Shown: positions 18,898 to 27,994 of the stretch, piece after piece
Numbering within the stretch: position 1 is the stretch's first letter
How the letters are laid out: each line of letters opens with the position of its first letter
Source: Paracoccus sp. M683
GTDB lineage: Bacteria; Pseudomonadota; Alphaproteobacteria; Rhodobacterales; Rhodobacteraceae
Assembly (NCBI RefSeq): GCF_007096355.1
Contig: NZ_VKDF01000002.1
Span: 248,001-312,000 of the forward strand
Direction of reading: 5' to 3'
Length of the DNA stretch: 64,000 bases
Translations under genes and position numbers: made by a program
Notes under the pieces: model-generated
Database searches by the model: none
The model's input: only the letters and a program-made list of their open reading frames with translations
What the model was told of the DNA's origin: nothing

Positions 18898-21546
18898 ATG
18901 GCAAGCTGGCAGGCGAAACACCGCGATCCGCTGTTCGATCAGACGACGCAGGCGGCACTGGAACGGCGCGGCAAGGAATTGCTGGGCGCGGGGCTTGTGA
19001 CACTGGGTCTGGTGGTTGCGATGATGCTGGCAAGCTGGTCGGCCGATGATCCCAGCTTCCTGTCGGCGACGGATCAACCGGCCGAGAACCTGCTGGGGAC
19101 GTTTGGCGCCTATATCGCCTCGCCTCTGATGATGATTGCGGGCTATGGCTCGTGGGGGTTGGTGATTGGTGCGGTCGTTTGGGGGCTGCGGCTGATGCTG
19201 CACCGGGGTGAAGACCGGTTCATGCGCGCGATCTTCCTGCCGATCGCCGTGGCGCTGTGGTCGGTCTATGCGACCTCGATGGTGCCGCCGGCGGATTGGG
19301 CCCAGAATTACGGCCTTGGCGGTCATTTCGGCGATATGGTGATGGGCGCGATCCTGAATCTGCTGCCCTTCAGCCCCTATGTCGGCATCAAGATCGCCGC
19401 ATTGCTGGTCGCCGCCGGTGCGCTGGCCTTTTCGGCCTTTGTGCTGGGCTTTGATCAGGACGAGCTGCGGCAGCTGTGGCGGCGTTTCGTCATCGGGCTG
19501 GTCACGGCCTATGACATGACGATGCGGCTGGTCGGGCGTGGCGCGGCGGCTTCGGCCCAGGCCGCCCAGAAGATGCGCGACAAGCGCGCGCAGACCCGCC
19601 AGGCCGCAGCCAACCGGCCCGAGGATGCCCCGGCCGAGCCGCGCGGCAGACTGTTCGCCCGGCTGCGCGGCCAGCCCGCTGCCGCCGATCCGATGGACGA
19701 TCTGACCGAGGACTGGCCCGAGCCGGAACTGGTCGACCGCAGCGCCGATTACGATGGCGACGCGCCTTCGGCGGATGAGGTCAGCCACCGCATCACCGAT
19801 GCCATCCAATCGCGTGGCAGCCGCCCTTCGGTTCTGGCGGCAGTGGCGGCCCGGTTGGCGCGCGAGGATGGCGCCACCCCTGCCCTTCGCGCCGAGCCGC
19901 CGGTCGAACCCGCCGAGGCCAGCCCCTTTGGCGCCCATACCCCCCGCGTCGTGGTGCCCCCCAAGGCCAGGCCCGTCGCGCCCTCGCGTCAGGCCCGCGA
20001 CGAGGCCCAGCCCTCGCTGCGCTTTGACGAGGCTGGCGGCGGCTATGAAAAGCCGCCACTGGCCCTGCTGACCGCCGCCGTCGCCAGCGACCGCCAGCAG
20101 CTTAGCCAGGAAGCGTTGCAGGAAAACGCCCGCATGCTGGAAGCCGTGCTGGACGATTATGGCGTCAAGGGCCAGATCACCGAGGTCCGCCCCGGCCCTG
20201 TCGTCACCCTGTACGAACTGGAACCTGCGCCGGGTCTGAAGGCCAGCCGCGTGATCGGCCTTGCCGACGACATCGCCCGGTCCATGTCGGCGCTGTCGGC
20301 CCGCGTCTCGACCGTTCCCGGTCGCACCGTGATCGGGATCGAGCTGCCCAACCAGCGCCGCGAAAAGGTGGTGCTGCGCGAAATTCTGGCCGCCCGTGCC
20401 TTTGGCGATGGCAGCCACCCGCTGCCCCTGGCGCTTGGCAAGGATATTGGCGGCGATCCGGTCGTGGCGAACTTGGCCAAGATGCCCCACCTGCTGATCG
20501 CGGGCACCACCGGCTCGGGTAAATCCGTGGCCATCAACACGATGATCCTGTCGCTCTTGTACAAGCTGACCCCGGATGAATGCCGGCTGATCATGATCGA
20601 CCCCAAGATGCTGGAGCTTTCCGTCTATGACGGCATCCCGCATCTGCTGTCCCCTGTCGTCACCGACCCCAAAAAGGCCGTCGTCGCCCTGAAATGGGTC
20701 GTCGGCGAGATGGAGGAGCGTTACCGCCGCATGTCGAAAATGGGCGTGCGCAACATCGAGGGCTATAACGGCCGCGTCCGCGAGGCGCTGTCCAAGAACG
20801 AGATGTTCAAGCGCACCGTCCAGACCGGCTTTGACGAGGATACTGGCGAACCCGTTTTCGAGACCGAGGAATTCCAGCCCGAGACCTTCCCCTATATCGT
20901 CGTCATCGTCGACGAGATGGCCGACCTGATGATGGTCGCCGGCAAGGAAATCGAGGCTTGTATTCAACGGCTTGCGCAGATGGCACGGGCCTCGGGCATC
21001 CACCTGATCATGGCCACGCAGCGGCCTTCGGTCGACGTGATCACCGGCACGATCAAGGCCAACTTCCCGACCCGGATCAGCTTCCAGGTCACGTCAAAGA
21101 TCGACAGCCGCACCATCCTTGGCGAACAGGGGGCCGAGCAATTGCTGGGCCAGGGCGACATGCTGTATATGGGTTCCGGCAGCCGCGTGACCCGCATCCA
21201 CGGGCCCTTCGTGTCGGATGAAGAGGTCGAAGAGGTCGTCAACCACCTGAAATCATTCGGCCCGCCCACCTACAAATCCGGCGTGGTCGAAGGCCCCGAG
21301 GACGAGGTCGCATCTGATATCGACGCGGTGCTGGGGCTGGGCGGCGATGGCTCGGACGATGCGCTCTACGATCAGGCGGTGATGATCGTGGCGAAGGACC
21401 GGAAGTGCTCGACCAGCTATATCCAGCGGAAACTTGCGATTGGGTACAACAAGGCCGCAAGGCTGGTGGAGCAGATGGAGGAGCAAGGGGTGGTCAGCAG
21501 CGCGAACCATGTGGGGAAGAGGGAAGTGCTTGTGCCGGAGGTTTGA
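18898..21546 (+). CDS. ftsK: DNA translocase FtsK
   Basis: A septum-located, ATP-driven DNA pump that aligns the chromosome terminus for XerCD resolution. Of 882 residues, the first 200 carry about four membrane helices, residues 200-400 are a variable linker, and the motor domain follows. Walker A has Lys542 (G-T-T-G-S-G-K-S) and Walker B has Asp672 (I-V-D-E-M-A-D-L). The C-terminal gamma winged-helix domain (last 65 residues, [10 protein letters not shown]) reads KOPS sequences. The ATG at 18898 with GGCGAGGGA 7 bases upstream is preferred over the in-frame GTG at 18877, which overlaps the aminotransferase stop. Full length, no defects seen. Confidence 0.93.
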   Translation: MASWQAKHRDPLFDQTTQAALERRGKELLGAGLVTLGLVVAMMLASWSADDPSFLSATDQPAENLLGTFGAYIASPLMMIAGYGSWGLVIGAVVWGLRLMLHRGEDRFMRAIFLPIAVALWSVYATSMVPPADWAQNYGLGGHFGDMVMGAILNLLPFSPYVGIKIAALLVAAGALAFSAFVLGFDQDELRQLWRRFVIGLVTAYDMTMRLVGRGAAASAQAAQKMRDKRAQTRQAAANRPEDAPAEPRGRLFARLRGQPAAADPMDDLTEDWPEPELVDRSADYDGDAPSADEVSHRITDAIQSRGSRPSVLAAVAARLAREDGATPALRAEPPVEPAEASPFGAHTPRVVVPPKARPVAPSRQARDEAQPSLRFDEAGGGYEKPPLALLTAAVASDRQQLSQEALQENARMLEAVLDDYGVKGQITEVRPGPVVTLYELEPAPGLKASRVIGLADDIARSMSALSARVSTVPGRTVIGIELPNQRREKVVLREILAARAFGDGSHPLPLALGKDIGGDPVVANLAKMPHLLIAGTTGSGKSVAINTMILSLLYKLTPDECRLIMIDPKMLELSVYDGIPHLLSPVVTDPKKAVVALKWVVGEMEERYRRMSKMGVRNIEGYNGRVREALSKNEMFKRTVQTGFDEDTGEPVFETEEFQPETFPYIVVIVDEMADLMMVAGKEIEACIQRLAQMARASGIHLIMATQRPSVDVITGTIKANFPTRISFQVTSKIDSRTILGEQGAEQLLGQGDMLYMGSGSRVTRIHGPFVSDEEVEEVVNHLKSFGPPTYKSGVVEGPEDEVASDIDAVLGLGGDGSDDALYDQAVMIVAKDRKCSTSYIQRKLAIGYNKAARLVEQMEEQGVVSSANHVGKREVLVPEV

Positions 21547-21775
21547 GCGGGTAACCTCAACACCTCAGCCGACACAGGACCGGCGGTCGATTGCTGGCTG
21601 CCGCCAAGGCGACTGAACGACGTAGCTTTATGGCGCCACCACGCGAAGCCGCCGTTCAGCGCTGAACATCGCCAAAGCGGCCGCCGAGGTGCGGTCGATC
21701 GCTGGCCCGGCGCGCTGCTCGCTTGATTTCGGGCTGGATTTGTTGAAATCCTTCTGAGCTGTAGTACAACAATCA
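21547..21775. other. non-coding stretch after ftsK
   Basis: No convincing gene or hairpin terminator is seen. It contains an imperfect direct repeat, CGGTCGATTGCTGGC near 21585 and CGGTCGATCGCTGGC near 21696. GC content falls toward its right end, where it meets the decayed metallopeptidase gene. Confidence 0.4.
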
Positions 21776-22148
21776 CTATGCGGCTGCACAGCCGGTTCGC
21801 TTCTTTGCGCCCGATAGGTTTATCCGCATTTGTATGACTTCTCCAGTGATCCGCCAGGCATCAGAGAGAGTTGATGGTGTGTCGGCCGCTGACGATTTCC
21901 CGGTAGGCACGGAGTGCAGCAGCATCCGACAATAGAAGCGTCGGTCCGAGCCGCTATGCTTCCAGCTCATGCTCCGGGTGAAATTCTCGAATACCGCTTG
22001 CGTGAAAGGGGTTTTCCGGAGGAAGCCGCAACAGAACATGGGCAACTTCATGCGCGATATCAGATGTTTGCCGTTTTTGGTCATTGAAATCGTTCGCGAC
22101 AATGAATGCTTCGATACCGTCGTAGCAGACCACTGCCGAGAAGCCGTG
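21776..22148 (-). pseudogene. decayed ImmA/IrrE-family metallopeptidase
   Basis: Pieces of an ImmA/IrrE (DUF955) zinc peptidase read in order on the minus strand. First is G-F-S-A-V-V-C-Y-D-G (from 22145), then the zinc motif H-E-V-A-H at 22052-22038 inside T-S-D-I-A-H-E-V-A-H-V-L-L, then F-H-P-E-H-E-L-E-A. A TAG at 21954-21956 interrupts the frame. It continues as R-L-G-P-T-L-L-L-S-D-A-A-A-L up to an AG/CT dinucleotide run at 21863-21870, where loss of one CT unit shifts the frame. Reading then resumes as D-A-W-R-I-T-G-E-V-I-Q-M-R-I-N-L-S-G-A, the usual C-terminal segment. The N-terminus is not recognisable. Intact family members cleave repressor proteins of mobile elements or stress regulators. 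Confidence 0.7.
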
Positions 22149-22317
22149 TCCCCTTCGCCGCTCCGAAAGTAGTGATCGTTCTGGACAGTCCGGCAATCGA
22201 CTACGGCCGTAGTATCGCACAAAATCAGGGGTCTGAGCTTCGTATCCAGAATCGCGGCGGACAGTTTCGCGAGGCCTGGAGCCATGGCAACGACCGCATC
22301 CACCGAAAGGTTGAGCC

Positions 22318-22527
22318 ATGATGAAGATCAAATACAATGGCCGGACTTTCTTCTCCGGACAGTCGCTCGCAAATGCCATCACACGCGACATGAACCAGTC
22401 TATAGGACGCCAGGTGAGACAAGCTGCCGCTGCTTCCAATACCAGCGTTCGAAAGACCACCAAAGATTTCGAGATCAAGGGCGATGCTGCTGATCTAAGT
22501 CGGTTCTATGACCGGCTTGGGCGTTGA
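22318..22527 (+). CDS. small hypothetical protein
   Basis: A 69-residue frame starting M-M-K-I-K-Y-N-G-R-T-F and ending Y-D-R-L-G-R. It begins with a probable beta hairpin, has a helical middle (S-L-A-N-A-I-T-R-D-M), then a K-T-T-K-D-F-E-I-K-G-D strand pair and a short helix: a compact, protein-like composition. GAAAGG lies about 8 bases before the ATG pair. I do not recognise the family. It is on the opposite strand from the decayed metallopeptidase, in the same low-GC patch, and may be cargo of an old mobile element. Whether it is expressed cannot be told. Confidence 0.45.
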   Translation: MMKIKYNGRTFFSGQSLANAITRDMNQSIGRQVRQAAAASNTSVRKTTKDFEIKGDAADLSRFYDRLGR

Positions 22528-22741
22528 TGGGCCGCAATCACTCCGTTGCTGCCAAAACCTAGGCGCTGTCTGTTTATCCCGGCTGCGCCTGTCACATTTG
22601 TGTCGAACCCGCTTCATAGACGACGTCGGCAGAAGATCAGTACCACCCAACGCAACGCCCCCGCTCTCCCTTGCGCAACGGCCCGCCGAGCACCACCGAT
22701 CCCGCTGGCGCGCCCCTTCCGAACCTGCGAAACTCCGCCCC
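22528..22741. other. non-coding stretch before DUF2268 gene
   Basis: No gene, hairpin or repeat is seen in these 214 bases. The DUF2268 frame stays open upstream through it, but that upstream translation is not protein-like and has no ribosome site. Confidence 0.4.
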
Positions 22742-23425
22742 ATGACGATCTGGAACCTCCACCTCCTGAACGCGCGCCACCAGTTGACCCGCGTTCTCTC
22801 TGACCTCCGCGCCACGGCGCGGCAGGCCGTGGCGCTGGTCTCGGCCCATGCCGACCTGCCCGATTTCGATCTGGTGATCCGCAGCGGCACCGACATCATC
22901 CCCGAATGGGGCATGGGCGGCCACGCCCCCGCCCCTGGCGTGATCGAGGTCACGCTGAATCCCGACCGTTTCGACCCCGTGCCGCTGACCCGCACGCTGG
23001 TCCATGAAATGCACCACCTGATCCGGTGGGACGGGCCGGGCTATGGCAAATCCCTGGGCGATGCGCTGGTCAGCGAGGGGCTGGCGGGGCATTTCACCCT
23101 GCAAGTGCTGGGCGGCAAGCCCGATCCCTGGGATGCCACGACGCCATCGGCCGGGCTGGCGCGCCGGGCGATGAATGAATGGTCGCGGCTTGGCTATGAC
23201 CATGCGGAATGGTTCTTCGGCAAGGGCAAGATCCGCAAATGGTCGGGCTATGGGCTTGGTCACCGGCTGATCGCAGAGCACCTCGCCCAGAACGAAGGCG
23301 CCGATGCCGTCACCCTGGCCCATGCCCGTGCTGACAGTTTCCGCGAGGCGATGCGCCGGCTGGCCAAGGCGGATGGCGAACCCGAGGAAACCCCGGAACC
23401 CGCCACCCCCGCGACCGACAGATGA
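22742..23425 (+). CDS. DUF2268 putative zinc-dependent protease
   Basis: A 227-residue protein with a zinc-peptidase core: H-E-M-H-H at residues 88-92 and a likely third ligand Glu112 in V-S-E-G-L-A-G-H-F, the arrangement of the DUF2268 family (predicted Zn-dependent proteases). The segment W-S-G-Y-G-L-G-H-R is also typical. There is no signal peptide, so it probably acts in the cytoplasm; its substrate is unknown. The ATG at 22742 fits the family start (M-T-I-W-N-L-H), although the site in front is weak. The C-terminus is Pro/Glu-rich. Confidence 0.82.
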   Translation: MTIWNLHLLNARHQLTRVLSDLRATARQAVALVSAHADLPDFDLVIRSGTDIIPEWGMGGHAPAPGVIEVTLNPDRFDPVPLTRTLVHEMHHLIRWDGPGYGKSLGDALVSEGLAGHFTLQVLGGKPDPWDATTPSAGLARRAMNEWSRLGYDHAEWFFGKGKIRKWSGYGLGHRLIAEHLAQNEGADAVTLAHARADSFREAMRRLAKADGEPEETPEPATPATDR

Positions 23426-23440
23426 CCGCCTCGCTTTGAT

Positions 23441-23489
23441 CCAAATATCCCGGGGGAATCGCCTGCAAGGCGATGGGGGCAGCGCCCCC
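23441..23489. terminator. double hairpin intergenic element
   Basis: Between the convergent DUF2268 and permease genes lie CCAAATATCCCGGGGG and two adjacent perfect hairpins: ATCGCC-TGCAA-GGCGAT at 23458-23474 and GGGGGC-AGC-GCCCCC at 23475-23489. From memory, similar CAAATATCCCGGGGG-plus-hairpin blocks end many genes in Rhodobacteraceae. No T-run follows, so termination by it is an inference. Confidence 0.55.
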
Positions 23490-24367
23490 TATTCCTTCAC
23501 CGCGCCGGTCATCGAGGACACATAATAGTCCACGAAAAACGAATACAGGATCACCACCGGCAGCGATCCCAGCAGCGCCCCTGACATCAGTGCGCCCCAT
23601 TCATAGATATCGCCGCGCACCAGTTCGGTCAGCACACCCACCGGGATGGTCTTGTTCTCGGAACTGGAAATGAAGGTCAGCGCATAGATGAATTCGTTCC
23701 AGGACAGCGTGAAGGCGAATATCCCGGCCGAGATCAGCCCCGGCACCGCCAGCGGCAGCACCACCTTGGTCAGGATCTGCCAGCGCGTCGCGCCGTCGAC
23801 CAGGGCGGATTCCTCCAACTCATAGGGGATTGATCGGAAATAGCCCATCAGCAGCCAGGTGCAGAAGGGGATCAGGAAGGTCGGATAGGTCAGGATCAGT
23901 GCCAGCTTGCTGTCAAATATGCCGACCTGAAAGACAATGAAGGCCAGCGGGATGAACAGGATCGACGGCGGCACCAGGTAGGCCAGAAAGATCAGCAATC
24001 CGGTGATCCGCGCGCCGGTGAAACGCAGCCGCTCGATCGCATAGGCCGCAAAGACCGAGGCCGCCAGCGAGATGAATGTGGACGCCACCGCCACGATCAT
24101 CGTGTTCCACAGCCAACCCGGATAGCTGGTCTCGAACAGCAGATATTTCACATGCTCCAGCGTCGCGCCGACCACCCAGAAGGGGCTGTAATTGTCGTAA
24201 TCGGTCAGCTGGTAATTCGGCTTCACCGCCGTGATCGCCATCCAGTAGAACGGGAACAGCAGCACGAAGACAAAGACCGCCAGCGGCAGATAGACGGTCA
24301 GGATGCGGCGGGGCAGGGTCTCGAACTGCTCCATCCCGACGGTGTGGTCTTCGGTGTCCTTGCTCAT
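23489..24367 (-). CDS. carbohydrate ABC transporter permease (MalG type)
   Basis: An inner-membrane permease subunit of a CUT1-family sugar importer, 292 residues with six predicted helices. The cytoplasmic EAA loop that docks the ATPase reads E-E-S-A-L-V-D-G-A-T near residue 190, in the MalG-like form E-S-A-x-x-D-G-A. The ATG at 24367 with AGAGG six bases upstream is preferred over the GTG just before it. It is the last gene of a four-gene operon: ATPase, binding protein, MalF-type and MalG-type permeases. The substrate is not known. Confidence 0.88.
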   Translation of the reverse strand: MSKDTEDHTVGMEQFETLPRRILTVYLPLAVFVFVLLFPFYWMAITAVKPNYQLTDYDNYSPFWVVGATLEHVKYLLFETSYPGWLWNTMIVAVASTFISLAASVFAAYAIERLRFTGARITGLLIFLAYLVPPSILFIPLAFIVFQVGIFDSKLALILTYPTFLIPFCTWLLMGYFRSIPYELEESALVDGATRWQILTKVVLPLAVPGLISAGIFAFTLSWNEFIYALTFISSSENKTIPVGVLTELVRGDIYEWGALMSGALLGSLPVVILYSFFVDYYVSSMTGAVKE

Positions 24368-24377
24368 CACGCGCCTC

Positions 24378-25325
24378 TCAGTCGCTGCCGCCCTGTTGCC
24401 ACTTGCGGCGCTGAAGGCCGAAAAAGCTGAACAGGATGGCGGCCAGAAGGAAGGGGATCATGGCGACGGCGATGGCTGCGCCCTCGCCCAATTGCCCGCC
24501 GGGAATGGCGCGCTGGAAGGACAAAGTGGCCATCAGATGCGTGGCGTTCACCGGGCCGCCGCGGGTCAGCACATAGATCAGCTGGAAATCGGTAAAGGTG
24601 AACAGCACCGAAAAGGTCATCACCACCGCGATGATCGGCGTCAGCAGCGGCAGCGTCACCTTGGTAAAGCGTTGCCAGGGGGTTGCGCCGTCGATGGCTG
24701 CGGCCTCGTTCAGCGATTGCGGGATGGTTTGCAGCCCGGCCAGCAGCGAGATGGCGACAAAGGGAATGCCGCGCCAGACATTCGCCGCGATCACCGACCA
24801 GCGGGCGTTCCAGGGATCGCCCAGGAAGTTGATCGGTGCGTCGATCAGCCCCCATTTCATCAACACCCAGGAAATGATGGAAAACTGGGAATCGAAGATC
24901 CACCAGAAGGCCAGCGCCGACAGCACCGTCGGCACGACCCAGGGCAGCAGGATGATGGCGCGGAAAAAGTTCTTCGCGGGCAGGTGCCGGTTCAGCAACA
25001 ACGCCAGCCACAGCCCCAGCCCGAATTTCAGCACCGAGGCGACGAAGGTATAAACCATCGTGTTAAACACCGACAGCCAGAAGACCGGGTCATCGAACAG
25101 CCAGGCATAGTTTTCCAGCCCCACAAAAATGCCGGGCCGGCCGATTTTCGTATCGGTGAAGCCCAGCCAGACGCCCAACCCCAAGGGATAGGTCAGAAAA
25201 CACAGCAGAAACACCGCCGCCGGCAGCATGAACAGAAAGCCCAGCCCATTGCGGCTTTCGATGAAGCGCGACCAGATGCCGCCGCGCGGCTCGGCCTCAT
25301 CTTGCGGGCGGTCGGTCATGGCCAT
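24378..25325 (-). CDS. carbohydrate ABC transporter permease (MalF type)
   Basis: The partner permease, 315 residues, with six helices after a hydrophilic N-terminus of about 30 residues. The EAA loop reads N-E-A-A-A-I-D-G-A-T near residue 210. It starts 18 bases after the binding-protein stop and ends 10 bases before the second permease, so all are co-transcribed. AAGGGGGC sits before the ATG. CUT1 permeases pair as heterodimers; this one should pair with the product of the next gene. Substrate unknown. Confidence 0.88.
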   Translation of the reverse strand: MAMTDRPQDEAEPRGGIWSRFIESRNGLGFLFMLPAAVFLLCFLTYPLGLGVWLGFTDTKIGRPGIFVGLENYAWLFDDPVFWLSVFNTMVYTFVASVLKFGLGLWLALLLNRHLPAKNFFRAIILLPWVVPTVLSALAFWWIFDSQFSIISWVLMKWGLIDAPINFLGDPWNARWSVIAANVWRGIPFVAISLLAGLQTIPQSLNEAAAIDGATPWQRFTKVTLPLLTPIIAVVMTFSVLFTFTDFQLIYVLTRGGPVNATHLMATLSFQRAIPGGQLGEGAAIAVAMIPFLLAAILFSFFGLQRRKWQQGGSD

Positions 25326-25343
25326 GGCGGCGGTGCCCCCTTG

Positions 25344-26660
25344 TCAGCGGTAATAGCGCGCGATGCGCCGTTCGGCATTGGCAATGGCATCCTCGGGCGT
25401 GCGCTGGCCGGTGACGGCCTCGGCGAACATGTCGACCAGCACGTAATCGGCCATGGTCCCTGCCGAAGCCGCCCCCAGTGGCCCGGCATAACCATTCGCG
25501 CGCAGCGATTCCGATGCCTTGGCATAGGGCGCGTGGATCGGGTTCGAGGTCCAGACCGGGTTCCCGGCAAAGCCCTTCAGCGCCTGGCAGCAATAGGCGC
25601 TGGCGCCCTCAAGCCAGGCATTCATGCGATCGGCCTGATACATGAATTCCAGATAGGCCTTGGCGGCATTGGGGAATTTGCAATGGTTGAAGATCGAGAT
25701 GGTCGAGGTCTGATGCAGTTCCACCGAGGTGCCGACCGGCCCGATGGGCAGGTTGGTGGTGCGGATATCGGCGGCAATCTCGGCCATCGCCGGGTCGTTG
25801 ATCGCGGCGTAATACAGCGAAACGCCATTCGCCGTCAGTGACACCTGACCCGCAAGGAAGGCGCGGTTGTTGTTGATGTCCAGCCAGCTTTCGGTGCCGG
25901 GGATGAAGGTCTTGTACAACTCGATTGCGTAATTGATCGCGGCCAGCGTTTCGGGGCTGTTGATCGCCACCTCGCCCGCCTCGTTCACGGTCATGCCGCC
26001 ATGCGACCACAGCAGCCAATGGGCATAGTTGTTGCCATCGCCAACCGCCTTGCCATGCGGGAAACCGGCGGGCGTTCCAGCCGCCTGCATCGCCTTGCAC
26101 AGTTCAAGAAAACCGGCCGTGTCGGTCGGAAATTCCTCGAACCCGGCGGCCTTCATATGGCTGTCGCGATAGCAGATGGCGTTGCCGATGGCGCAAAGCG
26201 GCACGGCGATGAACTTGCCGTCCTGCTCGGCATAGGCGCGCAGCCCGTCATACCAGCCACCATTCGCATCGCCCAGCTGCGTGCAAAGATCGGTCACATC
26301 GACCAGCTTGTCGGGATATTGGAACGGATCGTCGAACCAGCTCATCACCATATCGGGGCCAGAGCCTACATTGGCGGCGACGGCGGCCTTCGGGCGCACA
26401 TCCTCCCAGCTTTCCTGATCTATCTGGACCTGCACGCCGGTCGCCTCGGTAAAGGCGGCGGTGTTGGCGTTCCAGGCCTCTTCCTCGCCCTTGACGAAGG
26501 GCACCCAACGCAACAGGCGCAGGGTCGCGCCCTCTTCGGGCTGGAAGGTGGCGGCGGCGGCCTGCGCCAGCGCGCGTTTGGCGCCAAAGGGGCCGATCAA
26601 GGCCGTGCTGGCGGCCAGCGCGGCAGAGCCTTGCAGCAGTCTTCTGCGGTCAATGGTCAT
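25344..26660 (-). CDS. extracellular sugar-binding protein of ABC transporter
   Basis: The periplasmic solute receptor of the importer, 438 residues, family 1 sugar-binding fold. The N-terminus D-R-R-R-L-L-Q-G followed by an Ala-rich hydrophobic stretch looks like a twin-arginine (Tat) signal, which is common for Rhodobacteraceae receptors, with cleavage near A-L-A-Q at about residue 33. The mature part has the typical ligand-cleft composition (many Trp and Tyr) and no membrane segments. The ATG at 26660, with GGGAGGAG upstream, is chosen over an upstream in-frame ATG at 26717 that runs into the ATPase gene. Substrate not predictable. Confidence 0.87.
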   Translation of the reverse strand: MTIDRRRLLQGSAALAASTALIGPFGAKRALAQAAAATFQPEEGATLRLLRWVPFVKGEEEAWNANTAAFTEATGVQVQIDQESWEDVRPKAAVAANVGSGPDMVMSWFDDPFQYPDKLVDVTDLCTQLGDANGGWYDGLRAYAEQDGKFIAVPLCAIGNAICYRDSHMKAAGFEEFPTDTAGFLELCKAMQAAGTPAGFPHGKAVGDGNNYAHWLLWSHGGMTVNEAGEVAINSPETLAAINYAIELYKTFIPGTESWLDINNNRAFLAGQVSLTANGVSLYYAAINDPAMAEIAADIRTTNLPIGPVGTSVELHQTSTISIFNHCKFPNAAKAYLEFMYQADRMNAWLEGASAYCCQALKGFAGNPVWTSNPIHAPYAKASESLRANGYAGPLGAASAGTMADYVLVDMFAEAVTGQRTPEDAIANAERRIARYYR

Positions 26661-26713
26661 CTTTCTCTCCTCCCTGTTATGGTTCACCGGGCGCGTTTCA
26701 GCGACCGGGACAG

Positions 26714-27778
26714 TCAACCGGCAGCGGTCAGGCGGGTGCCGCTGGCCGCGTCGAACAGATGCACGGCACCGGGGTCGATGCTGATATTGATCACCTCGCC
26801 CGGCTTTGCGGCCACCCGTTCGCGGAAGACGCAGGTGACGGGCGCGCCGCCCATTTGCCCCGCGACATAGGTTTCCGATCCGGTCGGTTCCGTCACCTCG
26901 ACCGTCAGCGGAATATCCCCGCCAAGTGCGATCCCCTCGGGCCGGATGCCATAGACCAGCGGCCCGGCCGCCGCCCCATCCGGCAGACGCGAGGGCACCG
27001 GCAGCGCCTGCCCGTCACTGGCGGCAAAGCTTGCACCAGCCAGCGCGCCCTGGATCATGTTCATCGCCGGGCTGCCGATGAAGCCCGCAACGAACAGGTT
27101 GGCGGGGTTGTCGTAAAGGTCCAGCGGGGCGCCAATCTGTTCCACCCGGCCATCGTTCATGACGACGATCTTGTCGGCCATTGTCATCGCCTCGATCTGG
27201 TCATGGGTGACGTAAACGGTGGTGGTGGTCAGGCGGTTATGCAGGTTCTTGATCTCGGTCCGCATGCTGACGCGCAGCTTGGCGTCCAGGTTCGACAGCG
27301 GCTCGTCGAACAGAAACACCTGCGGATCGCGAACGATGGCGCGGCCCATGGCGACGCGCTGACGCTGGCCGCCGGACAGCTGCCGGGGATAACGGTCCAG
27401 CAGGTTCGCAAGGCCCAGGATTTCGGCGGCAGGCTTTACCCGTTCGCTGATCTCGGCCTTGGACACGCCGTTCAGCTTCAGCGAGAAACCCATGTTCTCG
27501 GCCACGGTCAGATGCGGGTACAGCGCATAGTTCTGGAACACCATGGCGATGTCGCGTTCCTTGGGCGGCAGCTTGTTCACCACCTTGTCACCGATCAGGA
27601 TGCGCCCCGAGGTGATGTTTTCCAGCCCCGCCAGCATCCGCAGCAGCGTGGACTTGCCGCAGCCCGAGGGGCCGACCAGAACGACGAATTCGCCCTCGTC
27701 GATGGCGACCGAGACGCCATGCAGCACCTCGACCTGACCAAAGGATTTGCGCACGTCGTCAATTGTGACCGAAGCCAT
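26714..27778 (-). CDS. sugar ABC transporter ATP-binding protein (UgpC/MalK type)
   Basis: The cytoplasmic ATPase subunit, 354 residues. Walker [10 protein letters not shown] is at 36-44, the Q-loop is in [10 protein letters not shown], the signature is L-S-G-G-Q-R-Q-R, Walker B is V-F-L-F-D-E-P and the switch His is in V-T-H-D. A C-terminal TOBE/OB regulatory region follows from about 240. It leads the operon; the ATG at 27778 has GGAGGGG at good spacing. An in-frame ATG at 27823 would extend into the promoter region and is not favoured. Confidence 0.9.
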   Translation of the reverse strand: MASVTIDDVRKSFGQVEVLHGVSVAIDEGEFVVLVGPSGCGKSTLLRMLAGLENITSGRILIGDKVVNKLPPKERDIAMVFQNYALYPHLTVAENMGFSLKLNGVSKAEISERVKPAAEILGLANLLDRYPRQLSGGQRQRVAMGRAIVRDPQVFLFDEPLSNLDAKLRVSMRTEIKNLHNRLTTTTVYVTHDQIEAMTMADKIVVMNDGRVEQIGAPLDLYDNPANLFVAGFIGSPAMNMIQGALAGASFAASDGQALPVPSRLPDGAAAGPLVYGIRPEGIALGGDIPLTVEVTEPTGSETYVAGQMGGAPVTCVFRERVAAKPGEVINISIDPGAVHLFDAASGTRLTAAG

Positions 27779-27898
27779 GTGGATGACCCCTCCCCAGGTA
27801 TCCATTGTTAGCGAGGCTGACAAAACCGGCGGCAGTTGGCAACAAAATTCCTGATGACTGGCGCGATCATCCGCCGATCAGCGACGATCCGGTTTGAT

Positions 27899-27927
27899 TT
27901 GACAATGTATACATGGATCGCAATGCT
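27899..27927 (+). promoter_or_regulatory. promoter with ATGTATACAT operator ahead of tctC
   Basis: TTGACA at 27899-27904 and a weaker AATGCT at 27922-27927 are 17 bases apart. The spacer contains the perfect 10-bp palindrome ATGTATACAT at 27905-27914. A GTATAC-core palindrome between the promoter boxes is typical of repression by GntR/FadR-type regulators; which protein binds is unknown and no such gene is in the window. Confidence 0.55.
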
Positions 27928-27994
27928 GCACCCATTCCCGCCGCGCCTGCCGCTTGGCCGGGTGGGGCGGAACAACTCGGGGGGAGAAACCGAC

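Noticed and set aside
21584..21710. Imperfect direct repeat as a possible attachment site
   Set aside because: The copies differ, are only 15 bases long and no integrase is nearby; too weak to call.
27795..27823. Possible promoter TTGTCA-17-TACCTG in front of the ABC ATPase gene
   Set aside because: The -10 box would overlap the ribosome-binding site and leave only about ten bases of leader before the ATG at 27778.
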